From Nephrocerus scutellatus (Eukaryota; Arthropoda; Insecta; Diptera; Pipunculidae): DNA of 64,000 nucleotides. Position 1 is the stretch's first letter, and each line of letters begins with the position of its first letter. The stretch covers positions 116,911,908 through 116,975,907 of the forward strand of contig OX352763.1 in NCBI GenBank assembly GCA_947095585.1. Direction: 5' to 3'. Position numbers and translations under genes: made by a program. Positions 32,054 to 41,671 of the stretch are shown piece after piece. The notes beneath the pieces were generated by a model, which made no database searches, was not told where the DNA came from, and saw only the letters and a list, made by a program, of their open reading frames with translations.

Positions 32054-34468
32054 ATGGCAGATATAGCAGCGCTGGACGTGGAAAAAATCTGTCGAGTTTG
32101 TTTGCAAAGTAACTTGGAACTTTTTTTAATATTCGACGACTCTTACTCCGTTGACGGAATCGGCATATCAGATATGTTAAGTGAATGCACAATACACAAG
32201 GTAAGTGGAAAACAGCTTCTTTTGCACTAAAAACTACAATTAATAATGCTATCAACGCTTTACAGGTAAAACGATTTGATGAGCTTCCTCATTTGATTTG
32301 CAACGAGTGCATGGGAAATGTAAAAAACGCTTTTCGCTTTAAAAAACAATGTGAAAGATCCCATCGGTTACTTATAGACTTGTTAGAAAAAAGGCAAGAT
32401 GATGAGATAAAGCCAATCCTAACTTTCAGTAATACGGACGTTTCATCGGAGAAAGCCACTCAAACAGAAGATACTGCTCTGTATCCATGTGAACTATGTG
32501 AGAAAAAGTTTTTTAGTTATGACCTGTTCAAGGTATGATTTTTATGATAGGCAGTTTTTAACATTCCTGAAGTTGTATTGCCTTAGGAACATCGAACAAA
32601 TGATCATAAAGGAAGCGCAGTTCAGTGTCGGTTCTGCTTAAAGAATTTTCACCGGCTCGACTACCTCAAGGGCCACATTGCAAAGTTCCACCCAGAAAAT
32701 GGTTTTACCTCCACGAATACGTGTAGCATATGTAAAAAAAACTTCATGCGAAAAGATCATCTTTCGCGGCACATGGTTATCGTGCATAGAGTTAAGGTCT
32801 CTGGATGGTGAGTACAGATAATTGCCAAACATTGAAGATTTATCAATAAAACTTTTAATTTCGTTAGGGGTGAAAAAAATGCACTTGATGAACCTGAAAT
32901 TGAATTTAAATGCGAAATAGATAAATATGAGGAAGATGATTGTGCTGCACAACAGCTTAAGAATCCTTCTATTTCTCTACCAACACAATCAATTCTTTCG
33001 CCAGTAGCAGCTTCTGTTTGCTCTGATGAATCTGAGCAAGGCAATGCTATTTCTGAGGAAACAAAATCAAAGACAAATAGCATACAGAGCAGCGATGACG
33101 AATACGATGATATACCACTCGCGAAGCTGTTGGCTTCTGGAAAGTTAAATACGAGTACAAAACAAATTGAAGGTAAATAATTAATAGCTAACAAATGTTT
33201 TAGTTTTAACTTGCATGTGCTTTTCTCTCTTCCAGATCAAGGGTTTATCTCAATTTCCGCAAGCAATCAAATTATTACGGAAAAGGAAAAACGAGTATTT
33301 TCCGTTTTGGCCAATGTGCAATCTGAAGTTGAGAATCAAGAACATTCTACAACGAATACAAATTCTTTTGTTAATGATAAGGAAATTGTTGTTAAAAAAG
33401 AGAGTCCAAAAGCGGCAAAAAGTACTACTGGTGATGATAAACCGGTTCGAGGAAAACTGTTGGAATCTGTAACAGAAACTGACAAACCTAAATACAACTG
33501 CACAGGGTGCAGTAAGACATTTAAACAAAATTCTCATTTAAAACGGCATTTGCTTACACACGGAAACGAAAAACCATTCCCCTGCAATATTTGTCCGAGA
33601 CGCTTTAAACGTGCAGATCATTTGAAAAATCATCTGGAAACTCATAATGAGGCGACTTTTCGTTGCGATAAATGTCAACATGCCTTTACACGCAGAGATT
33701 ATTTAAAGGATCACATAGAACTTAAGCACAGTGGCCTGAAACTTTCACCAGAAGTTTGTGAGATTTGTCATAAGAGCTTTGCCACAAAAAGTTATTTACG
33801 ACGGCATTTAGTTATACATTTGCATAAGCGCTACTCTTGCCGAAATTGTGAGAAGAAGTTTATGACAAAAGAAAATATGGAGGAACACATGAAAACGCAT
33901 TCAAATACGAAGCCATTCCTGTGCTCTGAATGTGGTGCTCGATTTGATCGCAGCGATAATTTGGTGATACATATGCGACGGCACAATGGTGAAAAGCCAT
34001 TTAAATGCAAATTCTGCAATAAAGCCTTCCCTCGATTGATTGATCTAAATGTTCACGAGAGGTATAAATGCGTTTTTCGGTTTGTTATGGTTACATTGAA
34101 ATATTTTACTTTGTAGATACCACACTGGTGAAAAGACACATATATGCACAATTTGCGGGAAAGGATTCCAACGAAGCTACAATCTAGTTGTTCATATGAG
34201 AGTTCACACAGGTGAACGGCCATATAAGTGCTCTCATTGTCCAAGTAGCTTCGCCCAAAGCTATGATCTAAAAGCGCATGTTCGTCGGCATACTGGTGAA
34301 CGTTTTAAATGTGAAATCTGCGGATGTGGTTTTATTCAAGCATACCATTTATCCCAGCACATGTCAAGGGTGCATGGTATCCAAGTTAAAGCCCGCACAG
34401 GTCGTATTACTAAATATAAAACACAACAGGAGCAGGAACAACAAATCAAGGAGAATCTTAATAAATAG
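32054..34468 (+). CDS. ZAD and multiple C2H2 zinc-finger protein, paralogue 1
   Basis: Probable nuclear DNA-binding transcription factor. Six exons join in frame: 32,054-32,200, 32,266-32,532, 32,587-32,807, 32,868-33,172, 33,236-34,061 and 34,117-34,468, giving 705 aa. The N-terminal ZAD (zinc-finger-associated dimerisation domain of insects) has its zinc cysteines at C13/C16 (CRVC) and C61/C64 (CNEC). Three fingers follow (CELC, CRFC, CSIC), then an acidic Ser/Glu linker, then about ten C2H2 fingers from YNCTGC to FKCEIC, several joined by the HTGEKP-type linker (HTGEKTH, HTGERPYKC). The Lys/Gln-rich tail ends NLNK. Exon junctions match paralogue 2 exactly. A poly(A) signal is near 34,634. 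The precise orthologue is not recognised. Confidence 0.92.
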
Positions 34469-34699
34469 TCTTTGGTTAATATAGTAACGTTTTTTAAAAC
34501 GTTTTTATTAGCTTGCTTTCGTGTATGTCTGTCTGTGCAGGTGGAATTTTGTAATTGATTTTAAGCTAACTTCCCATTGAGCTAGAGAAAGTTTAAACAC
34601 AGCTCAGAACTGGATGAACATTGACAAATCACAAATAAAAAGACAACAAATCGCAAAAAATAACAAATTAATTCAACACGAGTTTATTTATTTTATTTA

Positions 34700-34850
34700 T
34701 TTATTCACCTTTGAGCTCTGTACACTTTGTCCAACGTTTCTGCAATTTTTGTATCGGTTCCGCCCTATTCTCCGGAGCTAAATCCGGAGATATTGTCCTG
34801 GTGCAAAGGAACTTTTTTCTTGGACAATATGCTTGCTAAAATTACATACA
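34700..34850 (+). mobile_element. Small Tc1/mariner transposase relic
   Basis: The plus strand reads VPPYSPELNPEIL at about 34,767-34,806, the hallmark PPYSPxLNPxE box of IS630/Tc1 transposases. Nothing else of the gene remains. Confidence 0.5.
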
Positions 34851-35019
34851 AGTAAAATAATAATCGGAGTAAAGTGAGACAGTAAATACGATCGATGAAA
34901 TTTTATCGCTCGACACGATATATAATATAGCAGAATGGTTGAGTTGCATGCGCAAAAAATGTCACAACTAGATAATTAAGAATGCTCTATAATATAATAT
35001 AAAACATAGAAATGTATAT
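34851..35019. other. Spacer, no gene seen
   Basis: AT-rich, with nothing recognised. Confidence 0.4.
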
Positions 35020-35408
35020 TAGACTATTGGAAGATCCAAAAAGACCTCTCAAAATACCCCCAAAACATTCTTAGAGACTTCCAAAAAGACTGCCAAAAAC
35101 TCTCAAAAGACTTCCTGAAGACCCCCCAAAAAATCTACCAAAAGACCTCTCAAGATACCCCAAAATACCTTTAAATTACTTCCAAAACACTCCAAAAAAT
35201 GCCTCCAAAATATATTTAAAAGACCACGATACACCCTCTATATACCCTCCAAAAGACTCCCAAAATATTCCCTACCAAAAGATCCTCAAATGTTCCCAAA
35301 AAACCCGCATGTATTCTCAAAAGACCACGTAAGGACCCCCCAAATAACCCTCAGAAGACACCCAAAAGACTACTAACAGACCCCCAAAAAATATCCCTAA
35401 AACAGCTT
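35020..35408. repeat. Degenerate C/A-rich (strand-asymmetric) minisatellite
   Basis: About 390 bp made of words such as CCAAAAGAC, CCCCAAAA, AAGACCTCTC and CCAAAATACC, with almost no G runs or T runs on the plus strand. The period is irregular, about 10-15 bp. It runs straight into a perfect hairpin at 35,409. Confidence 0.8.
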
Positions 35409-35576
35409 CAAAAGAACCCCAGAAGAATAGTCTTCTGGGGTTCTTTTGTAAACGGATAGCCGTTTACAGTCTGGGCCGCTTACTTAAAAGTGCCGTTTGA
35501 GATCCACTGCATTCAATAACACGTGGTCTTGTGTTATTGAATAAAATGGATCTACACGAAGTCTTAAAGTGTGTCT
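35409..35576. repeat. Cluster of three adjacent hairpins
   Basis: Hairpin 1: CAAAAGAACCCCAGAAGA (35,409-35,426), loop ATAG, perfect complement to 35,448. Hairpin 2: TGTAAACGG (35,447-35,455), loop again ATAG, CCGTTTACA to 35,468. Hairpin 3: GATCCA...ATTCAATAACAC (35,501-35,522), 8-nt loop, GTGTTATTGAAT...TGGATC to 35,552, with weaker pairing extending to about 35,576. No ORF. Confidence 0.85.
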
Positions 35577-36050
35577 TCTTCTTCGCGTTCCACTTCAATC
35601 AAATGTAATTTATGTTGAAAAGCGTTTAGTGGTTTATGTCCTGGATATTTGGTTAATTGGCACTGCGTAGCTATTTAAATTAAAATCATCTGTCGCACTT
35701 TCGTAACGCTCATAATTTTACCTTCTACTAAAAGCGCCAAAAGATGTATAATATTTAATCTTGGCGTGTTTTTTGAGAGTTGGATGAAAAAATACATCAA
35801 AATCATATTTACAAACAAATACAAACAAAAACGTTTTATTGATGATTGAAGCATCAGAAATCCTGGCGGATAAATTTTAAAGCGAATATACAATCAATTT
35901 GACAATTCAACTTTTAAGTAATTTCCTCAAATCACGAATGTCATCTATGTCAGTTTGCTTGCTTTATATTTTAATTTTTTTTATATTTTCCATTACTTTT
36001 ACAATTGTCAATAGTCGACAATTTCCTCTTTTCGTCACTCGGTATTGGGT
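35577..36050. other. AT-rich spacer
   Basis: Only short AT-rich ORFs without motifs (35,675-35,893 minus, 35,899-36,081 plus). Confidence 0.4.
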
Positions 36051-36328
36051 CTATTCTTTTATTCAACCCGAGCGAGTATAGTTACCCGGAGTACACCGAG
36101 CGAATGTTGCACGGCGTAAAAATGTTCGGTGTGTGCACTGGGTAACTATACACGCTCTTACTCTGCCTTACGCTGATATTAATTTGAGAGTAAAAAATAG
36201 GAAACTGTGTACACCGTATCGTGCTCGGTTCACAACAAAAAACACAGAGTAAAATTACCCCGGTTGAATAAAAAAACACAGTGTAAATTTTGACGTACAC
36301 TGCTCGCTCTGGTTGAATAAAAAAACAG
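36051..36328. mobile_element. MITE with TTTTATTCAACC..GAGCGAG terminal inverted repeats
   Basis: The left end CTATTCTTTTATTCAACCCG with GAGCGAG (36,051-36,077) is mirrored by CTCGCTCTGGTTGAATAAAA on the right (about 36,303-36,322). A further internal GGTTGAATAAAAAAACACAG at 36,261-36,280 duplicates the right end. Internal CGGTGTGTGCAC/GTACACCG words also form hairpins. No ORF. Confidence 0.7.
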
Positions 36329-36490
36329 AACCATTGTTAATTGGCATTAAAACATTAAATTTCTAACCATTTAAATTTTCTTTGAAATTGCAGTTCGCAC
36401 TTTAATATTTTACATTGACATTAGCACATAACACTGAGCTGTCAGTAGAAATTGATTCTACGGAACACCTCCAAATTTCGCAACCGTCAT

Positions 36491-36507
36491 TTCCAGCTGT
36501 CAAAAGT
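36491..36507 (+). promoter_or_regulatory. CCAGCTGTCAAAAG motif upstream of ZAD gene 2
   Basis: CCAGCTGTCAAAAGTTG, 150 bp before the ATG at 36,648; paralogue 1 has CCAGTTGTCAAAA at a similar position. Confidence 0.45.
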
Positions 36508-36647
36508 TGTAACTTTGTTATGATTCGAAATACACAAAATTTATAATACATTATTATTTAAATATTATGTTTAAATGAATTACTGACATAATAAAAAAAC
36601 AAGTAATAGAAAGAGTGTTCCTAAAAAGAAAGTCAAGCTAACCCACA

Positions 36648-39260
36648 ATGGCAAATCTATCAGCACTGGACGTAGAAAAAATCTGTCGAGTTTGTTTGCA
36701 AAGTAACTTGGACCTTTTTTTAATATTCGACGAATCTTACTCCGTTGACGGAATCGGCATATCAGATATGTTAAGTGAATGCACAATACACAAGGTAAGT
36801 GGGAAACAGCTTCTTTTGCACTGAAAACTACAATTAATAATGCTATCAACACTTTACAGGTAAAACGTTTTGATGAGCTCCCTCATTTGATTTGCAACGA
36901 TTGTATGGGAAATGTAAAAAACGCTTTTCGTTTTAAGAAGCAATGTGAAAGATCCTATCGGTTACTGGTAGAATTGTTAGAAAAAAGGCAAAGTGATGAG
37001 AAAAAGTTAATACAAACTTTCTGTAATACGGACGTTTCATCGGAGAAAGCCACTCAGACCGAAGATACTGCTCTTAATCCATGTGAAAAATGCGATGAGA
37101 AGTTTTTTAGTTATGAAGCGTTAAAGGTACGTTTCTTAAGTTTAACAAAATTTTCAATTTCTGATTATTTCCACTATAATTGTCGTAGGAACATCGAACA
37201 AATGATCATAAAGGAAGCGCAAATCAATGTAGATTTTGTCTGAAAACTTTTAATCGCATCGGCTACCTAAAGAGCCACATTGCAGTGTTCCACCCAGAAA
37301 TTGGTTGTACTTCTTCCAATACGTGTAGCGTATGTGAAAAACAGTTTACACGCAAAGATCATGTTAGGCGGCACATGGTTAATGTGCATAAAGTAAAAGA
37401 TCCTGAATGGTAAGCACAGATATCTGTGAGATACAAACTGTAGTAACTTCTATCTTCATTAGGGAAGAAAAAAACTCACTTGAAGAACCTGAAATAGAAT
37501 ATACATATGAAGATGATAAATATGTGGAAGATATTTGCGCTGCACTACAGTCTAATATTGCTTCGATATCTTTACCCACACCATCATCTTCTCCGTCATC
37601 ACCAACTTCAGCTTGCTATGATTATAATGAAGAGGACAATGCAACTCTCAAGAAGTCCAGTTCAGAGGCAGCCATAAACAGCACTGATGGACAGAACGAT
37701 GAAAAGCCCCATGCAAAGTTACTGGATTCTGGAATGATTAGTAATGAAATTCCAAATCAACTTGACGGTAATTAATTTCCAGTGACTAAAGTTTAAGCTT
37801 GAACTTTTAATTATAATCCATTGATTTCAGTTCCAACATGTCACAAACAAATTAAAAATGAAAGGGAAGAACAATTAATTTTTCCGCTTCTCGACTTGGT
37901 CGAACTAAAACCGGAAGTTGAGAATCAAGAAAATTCTATAACAAATGTAGATTCCTCTTTCAATGATAAGCAAATTTCTGCTAAAGAAGTGAATCCTTTG
38001 GCGGCGGGCAGTCCTATTGGTGGCGTTAAACCAATTGGAAAGCTGTCTGAATCTATTGGAGATTCTAAGCAAATGGCTGCTAAACAAGTGAATCCTATGG
38101 CGGTGGACAGTCCTATTGGTGACGTTAAACCAATTGGAAAACTGGCTGAATCTATAGGAGATCCTACGCAAATTGCTGCTAAACAAGTGAATCCTCTGGC
38201 GGCGGACAGTCCTATTGGTGACAGTAAACCAATTGGAAAACTGTCTGAATCTATTACAGATCCTAACAAACATAAATACAAATGCATTCAGTGCAATAGG
38301 ACATTTAATCGAAGTGGTCATTTAAAAAGACACATGCTTACACACGGAGATGAAAAACCATTTCCATGTAGTATTTGTCCGAAACGCTTCAAACGTGCAG
38401 ATCATTTGAAAATTCATCTCAAATCTCATAGTGAGGCCAATTTCCATTGCGATGAATGTCACCATTCATTTACACGTAAAGAGCATTTGAAGAGACACAA
38501 GGATCTGACGCACAGTGGCCTGGCACATTCGTTGAAGACAGAAGTGTGTGAGGTTTGTAGTAAGAGCTTCACCACAAAAAGCTATTTGCGGCGACATTTA
38601 CTATCTCATACCGATAAACGGTACTCCTGCAGAAATTGTGAAAAGATGTTTATGTCGAAAGAAAATCTAAAGGAACACATGAAAACTCATTCGAATGCCA
38701 AGCCTTTCCTTTGCTCTGAATGTGGAGCTCGTTTTGTGCGTAATGATTACTTGCTAATACATATGCGACGGCACAAAGGCGAAAAGCCATATAAATGCAA
38801 ATTCTGCAATAAAGGATTTCCTCGGGCGACAGATCTAAATGTTCACGAGCGGTATAAATACGTTTATAATATTTGTTTTGAGTAAATTTATAAATTTTAC
38901 TCTAGATACCATACTGGAGAAAAGACACATTTATGCACAATATGCGGCAAAGGTTTCCAACGAGGCTACAATCTAGTTGTTCATATGAGAGTACATACCG
39001 GCGAACGGCCGTATAAGTGCTCACATTGTCCGAGTAGTTTCGCCCAGGGCAATGATCTAAAGGCGCATGTTCGACGGCACACTGGCGAACGTTTTAAATG
39101 TGAAACCTGCGGATGTGGTTTTATTCAAGCATATCATTTATCGCAGCACATGTTAACAGTGCATGGTATCCAAGTGAAACCACGCACCGGTCGTGTCACC
39201 AAATTTAAAACAACCCAAGAGCAGGAACAACAAATTAAGCAGAATCTTGACTATAAGTAA
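36648..39260 (+). CDS. ZAD and multiple C2H2 zinc-finger protein, paralogue 2
   Basis: Tandem duplicate of the gene at 32,054. Exons: 36,648-36,794, 36,860-37,126, 37,189-37,409, 37,463-37,767, 37,831-38,851 and 38,906-39,260, giving 771 aa. The first four exons have exactly the lengths of paralogue 1 (147, 267, 221, 305). ZAD cysteines are CRVC (13/16) and CNDC (61/64). Three fingers (CEKC, CRFC, CSVC) and ten C-terminal fingers follow. The extra length is in exon 5, where a 33-residue linker segment occurs three times (37,971-38,267); paralogue 1 has one diverged copy. An alternative end is possible: a strong GTAAGTAA donor at 39,257 and an acceptor at 39,333 would add a short seventh exon to 39,391 (789 aa). 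A poly(A) signal is near 39,445. Confidence 0.92.
37971..38267 (+). repeat. Three tandem 99-bp (33-aa) coding repeats
   Basis: In-frame units start at 37,971, 38,070 and 38,169, each encoding a variant of AAKQVNP-A-DSPIGD-KPIGKL-ESI-D. They lie between the acidic linker and the finger array of paralogue 2. Confidence 0.92.
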
Positions 39261-39333
39261 GTAATTACCATAAAATAAAATGAACCGTAGAGTTAGATTA
39301 ATGTTCAAATTATTGATATTTTTGTTCTTAAAG

Positions 39334-39391
39334 ATTTGATCCAACCATTATCAAAACTGATGACCCATTTGCAGTTATTAGCGATCGTTGA
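39334..39391 (+). CDS. Possible alternative terminal exon of ZAD gene 2
   Basis: After a TTGTTCTTAAAG acceptor, the exon continues the frame from 39,256 and encodes FDPTIIKTDDPFAVISDR before TGA. The upstream donor AA|GTAAGTAATT is close to consensus. IKTD fits a sumoylation-like psi-K-x-D pattern, which is suggestive only. Paralogue 1 has no donor at the matching place. Confidence 0.45.
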
Positions 39392-39539
39392 CGATGTGGT
39401 AAAGAACATAATTAATGAAGCACTCATACACAATCATGAATGAATAAAAAAAAGCAATAATTTTAAAGCAATCTTCATATGTAATAATCAGCTAATCAAT
39501 TTGTACTTAATATTATATAACGAGGTAAGTTTGCACTTT

Positions 39540-39972
39540 CAATCGGCTACGCTAGACTTGGAAACTGCTGGGTCGATTTTGATCAGGTTTTCACCATTGT
39601 GCAGGGTTTTTTTGCACTAGAGGTTATAGGCTACAGTTTTGGGTAAGTGCCTGGTTAATATAATGGAGGAGGGGACTCAATGGTGGGGGCAGTGTGGGAA
39701 ACAGAACAAACAGAAACAGACAGGTGTGGGGTGGTTGGTGGGGTTTAGTTTGGTGGGGCGGTAGATTAAAAACTACTAGACCGATTTTATTCAGGTTTTC
39801 ACCATTGTATATGGCTTTTTCCTCCCTGGTTATTTACTACAATTTTGGGTCAGTGGTTAGGTGGTAAGTAGGTGTGGCCGTGAGGTCAGTGGAGGGATTA
39901 CTGGGTGGGTGGTCAGTTGGATCAAGGTAAGTGTGATGGGAGTGGCCGGGCAATGCCGGATATTTCAGCTAG
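39540..39972 (+). mobile_element. Helitron-like non-autonomous element, 3' part
   Basis: Two related units about 205 bp apart (each with CGATTTT.ATCAGGTTTTCA, CACCATTGT and TTTTGGGT) are followed by a G-rich stretch. The terminal hairpin CCGGGCAATGCCGG (39,946-39,959) and TTTCAGCTAG (39,963-39,972) lie at the end, with T as the next base, as expected for a Helitron 3' terminus (CTRR, inserted before T). No Rep/helicase coding was seen. Confidence 0.55.
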
Positions 39973-40149
39973 TATGTAATAACCAACCGACAACCACAAG
40001 TACTAATGTGTCTCGTCTAAATGGTAAATTGGAATGCACAAAAAAATATAAAAAACAACACAAAACAAGTGCTAACGTACAGAGACAGATAATTGATTAT
40101 TTTTATATTAACTTCCCGCCCGGATGTGTTTGTGTTTTTGCTTGTACCC

Positions 40150-41110
40150 AAATCTTGTAATCAGAGTATTCGGACCCAGAATCACACTACGAATACCCCT
40201 AGGTAGATTTCCAATGCTGCACCAATGTAAAACGTGTAGTAAAGCACCTTGCATTGCACTAGTGGCCGGGAGCTTTGAAAGCTTTAAAGCCTACTGCCCA
40301 TTTAACCTTATCCGGACTGAAGATTTTACCGGATAAACTATTTACCCTACTACCCTTTGGCCAGATGCCTTGTACGTGTATGGTTCGCGAGTAGACAAAC
40401 CTGGGAAATGAACCGGGTGTAGGGTTCTGATTGTATCCACACGGTCCGAGGTTCAGGTTCTATCGGCCTTTTTTAATAAACCTACACAGTTTCTTTGATC
40501 CTAGTGCTTTGTGGATTCGTGCCGCTACTGGCATTTCGACAATGTTTTCACAGCATTTCCTCCATGGACACATGCCAGTTTTCAACAAAGTTGGAGATAA
40601 ATGTACTGGCGATAGTGAGGTCAAGTACCTCTTCGCGAATCGCATTTATGAAGGTAGGTTTGAATCCGTTATTTAGTATATCTACATTATTACTAATAAG
40701 ATATTCTAAAAGACACTGACCCCTTCTAATGATGTCGCTGCTGCCCCAGACCTCATGATATGCATTTGCATCGGATCCTATAAGGTACTGGCGGAGTGTT
40801 GTCGTCGTCGCCGGGGAAATATGCTAAAGCACACACGATGTTCCGTGTTCCCCTTTCGGTCGGAACTTCAATCCGCAGTGCCACCAGGTCTTTCTGGAAT
40901 AGGAAGAAAGTTGATGTTCATGCCGATCATGCCGTTTCTTGGCACTGGCTCTCCGCACTTCTCCCCTTCTGTAGACCTTTTTCCAGTCCGCTAATAATCC
41001 AAGGATCTTGGATGAGACCAAGGGTTATATTTTCCTCGGCAAACCGCTTGCTGAGGGTACCGGCCCTTCGCGTCGTCGTCTTCTCTCCAGCTAGTTCAAT
41101 TATAATATAG
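40150..41110 (-). mobile_element. R1/LOA-like LINE, endonuclease region, decayed
   Basis: The minus strand reads LIELAGEKTTTRRAGT, then EENITLGLIQDPWI (an early endonuclease box), ALRIEVPTERGTRNIVCALA, YFPGDDDNTPP and RIRCKC....GLGQQRHH, the degraded C/GCDANAHH-VWG box. This is the order of an apurinic-like endonuclease of R1/LOA-type LINEs. A following block (WRKCCENIVEMPVAARIHKAL) recurs at 48,361-48,430 on the plus strand, defining one family. Broken by stops. Confidence 0.75.
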
Positions 41111-41360
41111 TAAATAAAGCTTATAACCGCTTGCGGAAGTCGATTGGAAAGATACTCTTGTCGCAGTAAAATAAACGCACGACTTCCTGCAAACTGTCAA
41201 ACGTGCGCCTATCCTACATGGTTAATGCCATTGGTTTTGTCTCTTCGTGTATTCAAAGGTGCATTGCACAATTAGTATGTTTTCTTAATCGGGTTAACAC
41301 AAACACAGTGTTAACTAAAGATTAATTGTATGCAAAACTGGAAACGCTAATTAGAGTTTA

Positions 41361-41659
41361 TAATACATATAATATTATTCGGTGCGACGGACCGTTGCGG
41401 TCCAAGACCTAGCTTCTCGCGACCATTTGTGTTGTGCATGTATATTTTTGCACAAAAATGGAAACCACCTACAATGTAATTGCGTATCCGAATGGCGAAT
41501 TGAGAAGCTTTCTGTGACAAGTTATTACTCTCGGACGTTTGTCAGACATTCGCAAGAGGTGGGACACCGTGAAAAATACTTTTGGTATGACTGGGATTCG
41601 AACCCCGAACGTCCTGCTCAGAAGCCATGCACATATCCACTGAGCCACGGCGCCCACCT
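41361..41659 (-). mobile_element. tRNA-derived SINE, copy 1
   Basis: Minus-strand head GGGCGCCGTGGCTCAGTGG contains a Pol III A box (TGGCTCAGTGG). About 32 nt later comes the B box GGTTCGAATCC. The body (TATTTTTCACGGTGT, CCCACCTC, GAAAGCTTCTCAATTCG, CACAAATGGTCGCGAGAAGC) ends in a CGCACCGAATAATATTAT tail. A 12-bp target-site duplication flanks it: AATTAGAGTTTA (41,349-41,360) and AATAAGAGTTTA (41,660-41,671), one mismatch. Sister copies at 49,022 and 50,984. Confidence 0.88.
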
Positions 41660-41671
41660 AATAAGAGTTTA

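Noticed and set aside
37971..38267. Evenly spaced repeats considered as a CRISPR-like array
   Set aside because: The units are directly adjacent with no unique spacers, lie in frame inside a zinc-finger gene, and the genome is eukaryotic.
37905..38321. Two long minus-strand ORFs opposite ZAD gene 2 exon 5
   Set aside because: They arise from the triplicated 99-bp coding repeat read backwards, with no independent support.
41600..41655. Possible functional tRNA gene on the minus strand
   Set aside because: A and B boxes are present, but the acceptor ends do not pair, a long non-tRNA body follows, and target-site duplications enclose the whole unit: it is a SINE head.
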